A stretch of 64,000 bases of DNA. Source: Micromonospora sp. NBC_01813. Lineage in GTDB: Bacteria > Actinomycetota > Actinomycetes > Mycobacteriales > Micromonosporaceae. The first letter of the stretch is position 1. Each line of letters starts with the position of its first letter. The stretch lies in contig NZ_CP109067.1 of assembly GCF_035917335.1 (NCBI RefSeq), forward strand, positions 2,045,001 to 2,109,000. Reading direction: 5' to 3'. Made by a program: the position numbers and the translations under genes. Under the pieces are notes generated by a model that saw only the letters and a list, made by a program, of their open reading frames with translations, was not told the origin of the DNA and searched no databases. This document shows positions 20,309 to 30,229 of the stretch, in pieces.

Positions 20309-20737
20309 ATGACACGCCACCTTCGACGGATCACGACGTTCGTCGCCACGGCGCTCCTGGCCGCAGGCGGGCTGACCTTTGTCTCGGCCACGCCAGCGCA
20401 GGCGTTCGGCGGCGAGACGTTCGGCTGCCGCGTCGCACCCGGGACCGACCTCGTCTGGCGATCGGCCTGCTACAACAATCGGTCGGCGAGCACCTACAAC
20501 GCCGGGTTCGCGGTGCTCAACACCACTGGCACCGGATACACCTACGACTGGAACATCAGCGGCTCGTATCTGTACGTGATCGTCGGCTGCACCCAGACGT
20601 CCTCCGACTGCGCCCTGGCGATGCCCAATGCGGACGGCCATGTGCATGTCACCGTGACCTACACGCAAGCCGGCCAGAGCGCCACGAAATCGGCGACCGC
20701 TATCATCAGGCAGTTCTGCGGCGCGTACCTCTGCTGA
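20309..20737 (+). CDS. Secreted cysteine-rich protein of unknown function
   Basis: About 142 aa. Sec signal MTRHLRRITTFVATALLAAG... ending ATPAQA, followed by a mature part of about 110 residues. The mature part has six cysteines (FGCRV, SACYN, GCTQT, DCALA, QFCGAYLC) that could form three disulfides. Repeating beta-type segments (YDWNISGSYLYVIV, HVHVTVTYTQ) suggest a beta-sandwich. RBS AGGAGA lies 5 nt before the ATG. I do not recognise a family, and no neighbour suggests a role. Confidence 0.7.
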   Translation: MTRHLRRITTFVATALLAAGGLTFVSATPAQAFGGETFGCRVAPGTDLVWRSACYNNRSASTYNAGFAVLNTTGTGYTYDWNISGSYLYVIVGCTQTSSDCALAMPNADGHVHVTVTYTQAGQSATKSATAIIRQFCGAYLC

Positions 20738-20755
20738 CCGGTCGACTGCTGCGGC

Positions 20756-21178
20756 TCACGAGAACGGCTCCAGCAGGATCAGCAGGCCGGACACTGCACC
20801 CAACAGGGCGGCAACGAAACCCAGACCCTCCCCGACGTGGCGCGCCACGGCCGAACTGCGGCCCGGCGGCAGCGCTACGGTCGGCCCGCCCTGACGGTCG
20901 CCGGCCGGGGTCCGTGGTTGCGCGCCGAGCAGCCGCTCGATCTTGTCGAGGCGGTGCAGGTGGCAGCCGACGAGCAGACCTGGCCCCAGGTACGGGCAGT
21001 CGCCGTCGTGCCACAGCGGCTCACCGCACCGCGCGGGGATGGCGAGGACCGCGTACGGCAGCCCGACGGTGAGCGTAAGAAACCAGCCCCAGTGCGGCTG
21101 GCCGGTGACGAGCGCCGCCAACGCCAGCGCGGCGATCGACGCACCGGCGACAAGACGCGTCGTCCGCCATTGAGGCAC
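20756..21178 (-). CDS. Membrane protein of unknown function
   Basis: About 140 aa. Three hydrophobic segments: about 8-25 (LVAGASIAALALAALV), 30-48 (WGWFLTLTVGLPYAVLAI) and a C-terminal GFVAALLGAVSGLLILL. Between them lies a loop with CGEPLWHDGDCPYLGPGLLVG containing three cysteines with the next GC, possibly metal-binding or disulfide-forming. It converges with the secreted protein gene. No family is recognised. Confidence 0.6.
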   Translation of the reverse strand: MPQWRTTRLVAGASIAALALAALVTGQPHWGWFLTLTVGLPYAVLAIPARCGEPLWHDGDCPYLGPGLLVGCHLHRLDKIERLLGAQPRTPAGDRQGGPTVALPPGRSSAVARHVGEGLGFVAALLGAVSGLLILLEPFS

Positions 21179-21249
21179 GCCTCCATCCTAGTCGGAGGGT
21201 CGGACGACAATGCGCCTACATCGGAACTAAGGCCTGACCTGAAACAGTC

Positions 21250-22482
21250 TCAGTGCCGGATGAGCCCGACGGTGGCGGCGAGACGCGCGACGTCGGCAGG
21301 AGTGGGACCGGCGCGGAGCACGGCCGCCAGTGCAGTGTGTCCGATGGGTCGGGTGCGGGTCTCGGCGGGGGCGATCTGATCGGCGGCGACCATGGCCCGA
21401 CCGGCTGCGCGGTGGTCACCGATGTCGAGGTACGCGCGGGTGATGTCGATCAGGTGGGCGGCGCGGTGTTCGGCGGGTAGCTCCCGCCATCCGTGGCTGG
21501 CGGTGGCGCACTGGTGGTGGGTGATGGCCTGGTGCGGGTTGCCGAGGGCGGCGGCGACCTGGGCGCGGGCGAGCGCAACCGCGGTCGGTCCGAAGGCGGT
21601 TGTGGGGGTGCCGCTGTCGTCGGGTCGCCGCTGGCGGTGGCTCATGGTGGCGGCGAGTTTGCCGGCGCGGTCGGTGAGCTCGTGGGCGGTGGCGGGGTCG
21701 TTGCCTGTGGCAGCGGCGAGGGCGGCTTCGATCAGCAGGGTGCCGGTGAGAGCATGGTCGCCCGGTGCCGGGTCGTCGGTCGCGGCCGGGTCGATCAGCG
21801 GTACGGCGGTGAGCGCGGCTTGGATCGCCAGGGTGCTGCGGTGCAGGGCGCGGAGCGCCTGGGTGAGTGCGATCGCGGCTGCGGCGGTGTGCCGGGGGTG
21901 GTGGTTGGCGGTGGAGATGGCACGGCCGGCGGCGAGCCAGGCGAGGTGGGGTTCGTCGAGTTTGGTCAGCAGGTGTGCGGTGAGCCGGTAGACCCGGGTG
22001 AGCAGGTGCTCATCGACTGGATTCGGGCCGGTCGCAAAGTGGCGGGTATGGGTGAGCAGGTCGGGCAGCATCCGGAGCAGTTGCGGATAGTGGGCGTGCT
22101 GGTAGGCGCTGTGGGCGTACTGGATGCGGTGGTGAAGGTCCTCGGCGGAGGATGAGGGTTGGTCGGGGGTGGGGTTGTCGTAGCGGGCGAGGGCGGCGCG
22201 GAGGTGTTCGACGGCGGCCGGGGTGTTGGTGGTGGGTTCGGGCCGGCTGGTGGTGGGGCCGAGGATGACCTCGGGGGTGACGCCGAGGACGGCGGCGACG
22301 GTGTGGACGACGGAGATCCGGTCGAGGGATCGGATGCCGCGTTCGACCTTGTCGACCCAGGAGTGGGATTTGCCGATGCGGTCGGCGAATACCTGTTGGG
22401 TGAGGCCGCGTCGGGCGCGGAGTTGGGCGACCCGCCGGCCGATCGGTAGCTCGGCGATGCGGTGGCGGCCAGGCGCGGTCAT
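21250..22482 (-). CDS. XRE-family regulator with helical repeat C-terminus
   Basis: About 410 aa. HTH at about 18-70 (RVAQLRARRGLTQQVFADRI, then SHSWVDKVERGIRSLDRISV). The rest is alanine-rich helical, TPR-like sequence. ATG at 22482 overlaps the stop of a small membrane-protein gene by 4 bp, so the two form an operon with the small protein first. This is the second of three XRE-TPR-like regulators in the window. Target and ligand are unknown. Confidence 0.8.
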   Translation of the reverse strand: MTAPGRHRIAELPIGRRVAQLRARRGLTQQVFADRIGKSHSWVDKVERGIRSLDRISVVHTVAAVLGVTPEVILGPTTSRPEPTTNTPAAVEHLRAALARYDNPTPDQPSSSAEDLHHRIQYAHSAYQHAHYPQLLRMLPDLLTHTRHFATGPNPVDEHLLTRVYRLTAHLLTKLDEPHLAWLAAGRAISTANHHPRHTAAAAIALTQALRALHRSTLAIQAALTAVPLIDPAATDDPAPGDHALTGTLLIEAALAAATGNDPATAHELTDRAGKLAATMSHRQRRPDDSGTPTTAFGPTAVALARAQVAAALGNPHQAITHHQCATASHGWRELPAEHRAAHLIDITRAYLDIGDHRAAGRAMVAADQIAPAETRTRPIGHTALAAVLRAGPTPADVARLAATVGLIRH

Positions 22483-22685
22483 CGGTGCAGGCTGCGGTGG
22501 ATGGCTTCGGTGGTTTCGCCGCAGCGCGGGCACCACCGGGATTTGACCCGGAATGTGAACAGGCCGAGCAGGAAGCCGGGCATCAGGCCGGCGAACACGA
22601 TCGGTAGCAGTCTGGCGATCACGAGCACTCCGCTGTCGTGAGCGGCGGCGTCGTCGAGGAGTCCAACCCCTGCCGCCTGGTTCAT
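22479..22685 (-). CDS. Small membrane protein with C-terminal zinc-ribbon half
   Basis: About 68 aa from ATG 22685; a GTG at 22709 would add 8 residues. One hydrophobic helix (VLVIARLLPIVFAGLMPGFL) is followed by FRVKSRWCPRCGETTEAIH, a single CxxC knuckle on the likely cytoplasmic side. Neither start has a clear ribosome site. It is coupled by ATGA-type overlap to the XRE gene downstream, so it may pass a membrane or metal signal to that regulator, which is only an inference. Confidence 0.6.
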   Translation of the reverse strand: MNQAAGVGLLDDAAAHDSGVLVIARLLPIVFAGLMPGFLLGLFTFRVKSRWCPRCGETTEAIHRSLHR

Positions 22686-22757
22686 GGCACACGGATCTGT
22701 GAGCCGCACAGGACAATAGAAGTACTTCGTAATTGATCTATTACTGCTAGTTATGAC
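22686..22757 (-). promoter_or_regulatory. AT-rich promoter region with a GAAGTACTTC palindrome
   Basis: The gap between the two XRE genes is clearly AT-richer than its surroundings. It holds a perfect 10-bp palindrome GAAGTACTTC at 22719-22728 and several -10-like AT stretches, such as TATTGT on the minus strand. It probably drives the small membrane protein and the 21250-22482 regulator. The palindrome could be their operator. Confidence 0.35.
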
Positions 22758-23942
22758 TCAAAGGTTGATGCCGAGCCGGCCGGCCAGCATCCGCAGTTCA
22801 TCGGGAACTGCACGACGCCGGGTCCGGTGCGCGATGGCGACGACCGCCTCGCGCGCGAGTGGGTTCAGCGCGAACGGTGCCGGCGCGGCCCGCTCGGCCT
22901 GGACGAACGCCACCAGCGCCTCGGCGTCGCGCCGTCCACTGGCGGACAGCGCCCGACCGAGGTCCAGCCAGTAGGACTGGTGACGGATGGCGGCGACGAG
23001 GGTCTGCGGGCGAACCGTGCGGGACAACTCGATGACGCGGTCGTGTTCACCCAGTTCGGCGGCGATCGACATCTCCCAGAGGCCGACGTTGGTCGGGCCG
23101 AACCCACAGCCGTTGAAGCCCGCACCGTCAGCGGGATCCCCGAGGCTCGCCGCATCCCTGGCCGCCTCCGCGAGGTGTTCGCGAGCGGTGTCTACCCGGC
23201 CGCTGACAGCGCAGGTCAGTGCGGCCGCAAGGTGCAGCTGGCCGAGCATCTGCCGTACTCGCTCGTCGGCGGCGTCGGTCTGGACCTCGGCCAGCGACCG
23301 GTCTGCGGCTCGTGCCGCGAGCGCGGCGGACTCGATCGGCAGGCTCTGGGTGCACGCGAACCGCGCCGCGCCGATCCATGCTGGATCCTCGACGTCCTCG
23401 GCTGCCGTCACCGCGATCCGGGCGGCGTTCAACGCGAGATGCCGGTAGCCGAGGTTCCGCAAGCAGGTCGAGCTCAGGTATGCCACCTGAGCGAGCGTGG
23501 TCCCACCGACGGCGGCGGCTGCGTGCAGCAGCCCGGGCAGCATCGGTGCCATCGCAGGGTAGTTGGCACTCGCCCTGAGCTGGTCAGCGCGAGCGATCCG
23601 GTTGGCGAGCTCCTCAGCGCTGCCGGCGAATGGCTGCCGCTCGCCGTCCTCGATCTCGATCAGCGCGGACCAGATCTCCGGAACGCACGCCCCAGCCCGG
23701 TCCCGCGCCGGATCCCCCGGCTCGGTGCCCTGACCAAGCAGGTCAGCCACGGTGATCTGAAGAGCACTCGCGATGGCGACCAAGGTGGAGCGACGGTCGA
23801 TGCTCTTGCGCCCCGACTCCAACTGCGAGATGTACGACTGGCTGACGCCGGCCAGGCCAGCGAGGACGCCTTGGCTCATCCCTCCCCGACGCATCCGCCA
23901 ATACCGGATTCGGGAACCGACGGTGTCTGCCTTGACTGACAT
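22758..23942 (-). CDS. XRE-family regulator with TPR-like C-terminus
   Basis: About 394 aa. HTH at about 10-65 (GSRIRYWRMRRGGMSQGVLA, then GVSQSYISQLESGRKSIDRR). The remaining part consists of helical repeats (AYLSSTCLRNLGYRHLALNA, then AREHLAEAARDAASLGD), as in Streptomyces regulators of this size. ATG at 23942 is preceded on the minus strand by a clear leader and no overlapping gene. The role is unknown. Confidence 0.82.
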   Translation of the reverse strand: MSVKADTVGSRIRYWRMRRGGMSQGVLAGLAGVSQSYISQLESGRKSIDRRSTLVAIASALQITVADLLGQGTEPGDPARDRAGACVPEIWSALIEIEDGERQPFAGSAEELANRIARADQLRASANYPAMAPMLPGLLHAAAAVGGTTLAQVAYLSSTCLRNLGYRHLALNAARIAVTAAEDVEDPAWIGAARFACTQSLPIESAALAARAADRSLAEVQTDAADERVRQMLGQLHLAAALTCAVSGRVDTAREHLAEAARDAASLGDPADGAGFNGCGFGPTNVGLWEMSIAAELGEHDRVIELSRTVRPQTLVAAIRHQSYWLDLGRALSASGRRDAEALVAFVQAERAAPAPFALNPLAREAVVAIAHRTRRRAVPDELRMLAGRLGINL

Positions 23943-24073
23943 GCTGTCCCCAACCTCTCTCGGCACCGGATCCGGGGAACCGACCGACAGCGAACTCGCC
24001 CGGCAGGTCGCAACTTCGACCGTACACCGAGGCATTTCGCTCAGCTATCTCGCCGACATCGACCACACGGCCT

Positions 24074-24119
24074 GCTTCGCCTGCTCGTGCGTCCGGAAGA
24101 ACACACGAGCAGGCGGAAG
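24074..24119 (-). terminator. Strong hairpin after pheT
   Basis: CGCCTGCTCGTG at 24078-24089 is a perfect inverted repeat of 24104-24115. The stem extends by CTT/AAG with one bulge, around a 14-nt loop. It begins 20 nt after the pheT stop codon (minus strand). No T-run follows. The region 24116-23943 has no gene and holds the leader of the XRE gene. Confidence 0.6.
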
Positions 24120-24138
24120 GCGGACAGGTTCACCTGTC

Positions 24139-26718
24139 TCAGGCGCCGCGCAGGGTGGCGCCGAGTCGGGACGTCGCCTCGGCGACCGCGCCGTCGCGGG
24201 CCGCTACCGCCTCCTCGACGGTCAACGTGCGGTCGGGGGCCCGGAACACCAGCTTGTACGCCAGCGACTTGCGCCCGGCACCGAGCTGCTCCCCGGCGTA
24301 CACGTCGAAGAGCCGCACCGATTCGAGCAGTTCGCCTGCGCCGTCGACGAGCGCGGCACGGACCTGCGCCGCCGGGGTGGCCTCGTCGACCACCAGCGCC
24401 ACGTCGATCAACGCCGGCGGGAAGCCGGCGAAGTCCGGTGCCGGCACGACCGGGGCGGCGGGCACCGCGTCCAGATCGAACTCCACCGCACAGGTACGCC
24501 GGGGCAGCTCCAACGTGGCGACGACGGCCGGGTGCAACTCCCCGGCGTGGCCGACGACGACCCCGTCGACCAGCAGCTCGGCGCAGCGGCCGGGATGCCA
24601 GGGCGCGTACTCGCCGGCCCGGACCTCGACCCGGTCGGCCGGGATGCCGGCGGCGTCGAGCACCACCCGGCCGGATTCGACGGCGTCGGCCCAGCTGGCC
24701 GGGCGTCCGGCACCCCACCAGCCGCCCGGCTCCACCTCACCGGCGAGCACCACGGCGACGTGCCACGGCTGGTGCGGTACGGCGGCATCGGCGGCCGCGA
24801 ACACTTGGTCGTCGGGCCGGTCGTCGACGCCCATCGCCGGAGGTGCGGCGGCGCCCGGCCGGGGTTGGAACACCACACCGATCTCGTAGAGGGCGACGTC
24901 GCGCTGGCCCCGGCCGATGTTGCGCCGCAGCGTGCCCAGCAGCGGCGGCAGCAGACTGGTCCGCAGCAGCGGGTCGGTGTCGGCGAGCGGGTTGGCCAGC
25001 CGGACCGCGTCGCGGCGCGGATCGTCAGCGGGCAGCCCCAGGTCGTCGGCGGCCTGCGGGGAGACGAACGGGTAGCAGAGCACCTCGACGTGGCCGGCCT
25101 CGGCCAACGCCCGCGCCACCGACCGGCGGCGCCGCTGGCTGGCGGTGAGCCCACGCCCGGCCGGGGCCGGCGGCAACGCGCTGGGCACGTTGTCGTAGCC
25201 GGCCAGCCGGACCACCTCCTCGACCAGGTCGGCCGGATCGGTCAGGTCGGGCCGCCAGCTCGGCGGGCCGACGACCAGCGGCGCGGCACCGTCGTCGGGT
25301 GCCGACGCCGCCGAGGTGACGGTGGCCAGCCCGGTGGCGACGGTGGTGGCACTGGCCACCCCGGAGGTGGCACCGGTGGCGACGGTGCAGCCGATCGCTT
25401 CCAGCAGCTCGACGACGCGCTGCGGCGGGTACGCCACTCCGACCCGGCGGCCGGGCAGCCCGGCGTCGATCACGATCGGCATCGGCGGGGCGACGTGGTC
25501 GACGTCGAGGATCTCCGCGCCGGCAGAGCCGCCGGCGTACTCGGTGAGCAGCCGTACGGCGCGGTCGATGGCGACCAGCGGCAGCGCCGGGTCGACACCG
25601 CGTTCCCACCGCTTGGCGGCCTCGCTGAACAGCTTGTGCCGCCGGGCGGTGCGCCCGACCATCACCGGGTCCCAGTGGGCGGCCTCGAACAGCACGTCGC
25701 GGGTGCCGGCGACCACCTCGCTGGTCTCGCCGCCCATCACGGCGGCGAGTGAGATCGGCCCGGTGTCGTCGCAGATCACCATGTCCTCGGCGTCGAGGAC
25801 CCGGGCCACCCCGTCCAGGGTGGTCAGCTTCTCCCCCGCGACCGCCCGGCGCACCACCAGCGGGCCGGCGAGGCGGTCGGCGTCGAAGGCGTGCATCGGC
25901 TGGCCGAGTTCGAGCATCACGTAGTTCGTGATGTCGACGGCGAGGCTGATGCTGCGTACCCCGGCGGTGACCAACCGGCGGACCATCCACTGCGGCGACG
26001 GGGCGGTCGGGTCGATGCCGCGGACGATCCGGGCGGCGAACCGGTCGCAGCCAACGGTGTCGCGGACCTCGACCGGGTACGCCGGGGTGTCGGTGGCGCC
26101 GGGTGCGTCGATCGCCGCCGGGTCCCGCCACGGTACGCCGAGCGCCTGGGCGAGTTCGCGGGCGATCCCGCGTACCGACATGGCGTACCCCCGGTCGGGG
26201 GTGATCTCGACGTCGACCACGACGTCGTCGAGGCCGACGATGGGCCGGGCGTCGTCGCCGGGCGCGGCGGTGACGTCCGATGGCAGCACGATGATGCCGG
26301 CGTGGTCGTCGCTGACGCCCAGTTCACGGGCGGAGCAGATCATGCCGTTGGAGTTGCGCCCGTAGGTCTTGCGGGCGCCGATGGCGAAGCCACCCGGCAG
26401 CACGCCGCCGGGCAGGATGACGACGACCTTGTCGCCGGGGGCGAAGTTGGTGGCGCCGCAGACGATTTCCTGCGGCTCGCCGGTGCCGTTGGCGGTGCCG
26501 ACGTCGACCCGGCAGAACCGGATCGGCTTCTTGAAGCCGGTGAGTTCCTCGATCTCGCGGACCTCGCCGACGACGAGGGAGCCGGTGACCGAGCCGGCCA
26601 GGTCGACGATGGACTCGACTTCCAGGCCGAGTCCGACGAGGGCGTCTTCGAGCTGCTGCGCCGTCAGGTCGGCGGGCAGGTCGACGTGTTCGCGCAGCCA
26701 GGAGATTGCGACCCGCAT
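24139..26718 (-). CDS. pheT: Phenylalanyl-tRNA synthetase beta subunit
   Basis: About 859 aa. Catalyses tRNA(Phe) charging with PheS. Domains in order: tRNA-binding OB domain near 40-150, B3/4 editing domain, B5, core beta domain (VALYEIGVVFQPR) and the C-terminal anticodon-binding FDX-ACB domain (FPPALIDVALVVDEATPAAQ). ATG at 26718 (MRVAISWLREHVD) is the classic start, 2 nt from pheS. In the B5 region a stretch rich in Ala, Thr, Ser and Val replaces a short loop and accounts for part of the extra length over the usual 800-840 aa. Confidence 0.97.
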   Translation of the reverse strand: MRVAISWLREHVDLPADLTAQQLEDALVGLGLEVESIVDLAGSVTGSLVVGEVREIEELTGFKKPIRFCRVDVGTANGTGEPQEIVCGATNFAPGDKVVVILPGGVLPGGFAIGARKTYGRNSNGMICSARELGVSDDHAGIIVLPSDVTAAPGDDARPIVGLDDVVVDVEITPDRGYAMSVRGIARELAQALGVPWRDPAAIDAPGATDTPAYPVEVRDTVGCDRFAARIVRGIDPTAPSPQWMVRRLVTAGVRSISLAVDITNYVMLELGQPMHAFDADRLAGPLVVRRAVAGEKLTTLDGVARVLDAEDMVICDDTGPISLAAVMGGETSEVVAGTRDVLFEAAHWDPVMVGRTARRHKLFSEAAKRWERGVDPALPLVAIDRAVRLLTEYAGGSAGAEILDVDHVAPPMPIVIDAGLPGRRVGVAYPPQRVVELLEAIGCTVATGATSGVASATTVATGLATVTSAASAPDDGAAPLVVGPPSWRPDLTDPADLVEEVVRLAGYDNVPSALPPAPAGRGLTASQRRRRSVARALAEAGHVEVLCYPFVSPQAADDLGLPADDPRRDAVRLANPLADTDPLLRTSLLPPLLGTLRRNIGRGQRDVALYEIGVVFQPRPGAAAPPAMGVDDRPDDQVFAAADAAVPHQPWHVAVVLAGEVEPGGWWGAGRPASWADAVESGRVVLDAAGIPADRVEVRAGEYAPWHPGRCAELLVDGVVVGHAGELHPAVVATLELPRRTCAVEFDLDAVPAAPVVPAPDFAGFPPALIDVALVVDEATPAAQVRAALVDGAGELLESVRLFDVYAGEQLGAGRKSLAYKLVFRAPDRTLTVEEAVAARDGAVAEATSRLGATLRGA

Positions 26719-26720
26719 GT

Positions 26721-27812
<1,092 letters not shown>

Positions 27813-27915
27813 TCACCGGGGCCGATGACCGGCAAGAGTCTACGGACGCGCGGCGTTGCCGCAGCCCGCCGGTGGGTGCGGAGGGAAAACAGGGTGGGTG
27901 TCGGTCAGCCCTGTC

Positions 27916-27935
27916 GCCCGCCGGGACCGGCGGGC
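27916..27935 (-). terminator. GC hairpin between the RNA methyltransferase and pheS
   Basis: GCCCGCCGG and CCGGCGGGC (27916-27924, 27927-27935) form a 9-bp perfect stem with a 2-nt loop. On the minus strand it is followed after about 25 nt by CCTGTTTTCC. It may terminate the upstream unit or attenuate pheST. Nothing else recognisable lies between 27783 and 28008. Confidence 0.4.
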
Positions 27936-28008
27936 CGGGTAAACAGCTGACGAGGCGGCACACCGCAACCCCGGCGCCGGTGGTGGCGCATCGGCTGGTC
28001 GCTGACGC

Positions 28009-28908
28009 TCATCGCGTGGGCCTTCCTGGGCGCTGTGCTCTGGCCGAAGTGTACAGGCAGACGGCGGCGGCAGCAGCCAGGTTCAGGCTCTCGGCGCGCC
28101 CGTACAGCGGGACCCGGACCTGGGCGTCGGCGCGGTCGGCGAGCTCGGCGGGCAGGCCGTGTGCCTCGGTGCCGAACAGCCAGGCGGTGGGGGCGGCCAG
28201 TGCCCCGGAGTCGGCGAGGTCGTCGAGGTCGGTGTCGCCGTGCCCGGTGGCCGCGAGGACCCGCAGCCCGGCGGCGCGCAAGGCGTCGACGACGGGTGCC
28301 GGGTCGTCGTGGCGGACCACGTCGAGGTGGAACAGGCTGCCGGCGCTGGCCCGGACGCTCTTGCCGTTGTAGGGATCGACGGCGGCACCGGCGAAGACGA
28401 CGGCACCGGCTCCGGCGGCGTCGGCGGTGCGCAGGACGGTGCCGGCGTTGCCGGGGTCGCGGATCTCGGCGAGGACGGCGACCAGCCCGGGGTGGCGGCG
28501 CAGCGCGGTGTCGAGGGGAACGTCGAGGTGGTCGCAGACGGCGACGACGCCTTGCGGGGTGACGGTCTCGGCCAGTGCGGTGAGGGCGTCGTCGTCGACC
28601 GTGGAGACGGTGACGCCGGCGGCGGTCGCCGTCTCGGCGAGGTCGGCGTTCCGGTGGAGCCCGGCGGCGGTGCCGAACAGTTCCCGGACCGCGCCGGGCG
28701 CGGCGAGCGCCTCCCGCACGGCCTGCGGGCCTTCGGCGAGGAAGCGCCGCGTGGCGTCACGGTCGCGGCGGCGGTGCAGCCGTCGGGCGGCCACGATCCT
28801 GGGCGTACGGGTGGTGAAAACCGCCGCCGGGCCGTGATCGCCGACGGCGCTGGCTGGAACGTCGGCCGGGGCATGGCCGAGGCGCCCGGCTGGCCGTGGT
28901 GCGGTCAT
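28009..28908 (-). CDS. SpoU/TrmH-family RNA 2'-O-methyltransferase
   Basis: About 299 aa. N-terminal RNA-binding substrate domain (FLAEGPQAVREALA), then the SPOUT catalytic domain with ILAEIRDPGNAGTVLRTAD-like motif 1 (here VLAEIRDPGNAGTVLRTAD). LFGTEAHGLPAEL is motif 2 and VPLYGRAESLNLAAAAAVCL is motif 3. It probably methylates rRNA or tRNA; the site is not readable. ATG at 28908 has GAGG upstream. It follows rplT on the same strand, a common actinobacterial arrangement. Confidence 0.92.
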   Translation of the reverse strand: MTAPRPAGRLGHAPADVPASAVGDHGPAAVFTTRTPRIVAARRLHRRRDRDATRRFLAEGPQAVREALAAPGAVRELFGTAAGLHRNADLAETATAAGVTVSTVDDDALTALAETVTPQGVVAVCDHLDVPLDTALRRHPGLVAVLAEIRDPGNAGTVLRTADAAGAGAVVFAGAAVDPYNGKSVRASAGSLFHLDVVRHDDPAPVVDALRAAGLRVLAATGHGDTDLDDLADSGALAAPTAWLFGTEAHGLPAELADRADAQVRVPLYGRAESLNLAAAAAVCLYTSARAQRPGRPTR

Positions 28909-28955
28909 GCCGGGCGCCTCGTTTCGTGCCATGTGCTGATCGGTGCCGTGCCTGC

Positions 28956-29348
28956 TCAGGCTGCCTGAGCCGACGCGCCGCCGGTGCCTTCGGCGGCGAC
29001 GGCCGCGCGGGCCACCTCGACGAGACCGGCGAACGCGGTGGCGTCGTTGACCGCGAGATCCGCGAGGATCTTGCGGTCGACCTCGACGCCGGCCAGCCGC
29101 AGGCCTTGGATGAGCCGGTTGTAGGTCATCCCGTTGGCGCGGGCAGCCGCGTTGATCCGGGTGATCCACAGCTGCCGGAAGTCGCCCTTACGGTCACGAC
29201 GGTCCCGGTAGGCGTACTGCATCGAGTGCAGCACCTGCTCCTTGGCCTTGCGGTACAGCCGGGAGCGCTGCCCCCGGTAACCGCTGGCGTCTTCCAGCAG
29301 GGTACGGCGCTTCTTCTGGGCGTTTACAGACCGCTTGACGCGTGCCAT
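28956..29348 (-). CDS. rplT: Ribosomal protein bL20
   Basis: About 130 aa, a 23S rRNA-binding early assembly protein. [20 protein letters not shown] is typical, as are [19 protein letters not shown] and [21 protein letters not shown] short Ala-rich tail ([16 protein letters not shown]) is added compared with the usual 117-120 aa. It is the third gene of infC-rpmI-rplT. Confidence 0.98.
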   Translation of the reverse strand: MARVKRSVNAQKKRRTLLEDASGYRGQRSRLYRKAKEQVLHSMQYAYRDRRDRKGDFRQLWITRINAAARANGMTYNRLIQGLRLAGVEVDRKILADLAVNDATAFAGLVEVARAAVAAEGTGGASAQAA

Positions 29349-29379
29349 TTCGCCTACTCCTCAGGGTCAGTGGCGCGCG

Positions 29380-29574
29380 TCAGCGGCCTAGCAGCTTCTT
29401 GATGCGCTTGACGTCGGCCTGGGACACCTCGACGGTGCCGGTGAGCCGACGGGTCCGGGTGGAGGCCTTGCCCTCCAGCAGGTGGCGCTTGCCGGCCTGC
29501 TCGGACAGGATCTTGCCCCGGCCGGTCACCTTGACCCGCTTGCCCATGCCGGAGTGGGGCTTCATCTTTGGCAT
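29380..29574 (-). CDS. rpmI: Ribosomal protein bL35
   Basis: 64 aa. MPKMKPHSGMGKRVKVTGRG and the basic C-terminus are diagnostic for bL35. It sits 19 nt downstream of infC and 31 nt upstream of rplT. The ATG at 29574 is the universal start; the frame extends upstream only because of high GC. Confidence 0.97.
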   Translation of the reverse strand: MPKMKPHSGMGKRVKVTGRGKILSEQAGKRHLLEGKASTRTRRLTGTVEVSQADVKRIKKLLGR

Positions 29575-29593
29575 TTGTTGCGTCTCTCCCCTG

Positions 29594-30229
29594 TCACTCG
29601 CCGGTGTTCCCGGCGGGTTCGGCCTCGGCGGCCGATGGCACCTCGTCGATGCCACCTTCCCTCGGCTCACGGCCTGGTCCGACCCGGGCCGCGGTGGCGG
29701 CAGCCGCAGCGGCCTTGGTGGCCCGGTGCGGGGCCAACACCATGATCATGTTCCGGCCGTCCTGCTTCGGAGCGGCCTCGACGTACCCCAGGTCCGTGAT
29801 CTCCGATTCGAGCCGGCGCAGCAGCCGGTAACCCAGCTCCGGACGGCTCTGCTCACGACCACGGAACATGATCGTGACCTTGACCTTGTCGCCAGCCTTG
29901 AGGAACCGCACCACGTGACCCTTCTTGGTCTCGTAGTCGTGCGGATCGATCTTGGGCCGAAGCTTCATTTCCTTGATGACGGTCTGCTGCTGGTTACGCC
30001 GCGCTTCGCGCGCCTTGAGTGCGCTCTCGTACTTGAACTTGCCGAAGTCCATGAGCTTGCACACCGGCGGGCGCGCCATGGGCGCAACCTCAACCAGGTC
30101 CAGGTCGACGTCCGCGGCCAGCTGCAGGGCGCGCTCCAGTGGGACGATGCCCACCTGCTCACCCTCAGGACCGACCAGTCGGACCTCACGTGCCCGGATC
30201 TGCTCGTTCACGCGTGGTTCGACGCTGAT
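29594..30229 (-). CDS. infC: Translation initiation factor IF-3, apparent ATC start
   Basis: About 211 aa. IF-3 keeps ribosomal subunits apart and proofreads start codons. The N-domain starts [20 protein letters not shown], the linker is [17 protein letters not shown] and the C-domain has [20 protein letters not shown]. The tail is Ala/Glu-rich. No ATG, GTG or TTG is in frame near the expected N-terminus. The family N-terminus begins at an ATC codon (30229-30227) with GGAGG 4 nt upstream. An unusual start codon is a known infC trait (AUU in E. coli, AUC in Myxococcus) linked to self-regulation by IF-3. The ATG at 30322 would lie in the leader hairpin. Confidence 0.93.
   Translation of the reverse strand: MSVEPRVNEQIRAREVRLVGPEGEQVGIVPLERALQLAADVDLDLVEVAPMARPPVCKLMDFGKFKYESALKAREARRNQQQTVIKEMKLRPKIDPHDYETKKGHVVRFLKAGDKVKVTIMFRGREQSRPELGYRLLRRLESEITDLGYVEAAPKQDGRNMIMVLAPHRATKAAAAAATAARVGPGREPREGGIDEVPSAAEAEPAGNTGE

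Noticed and set aside
23941-24139. Plus-strand ORF starting at 23941
   Set aside because: No ribosome site or coding signs; it continues as a shadow frame over pheT. The stretch is the leader of the XRE gene plus the pheT terminator.
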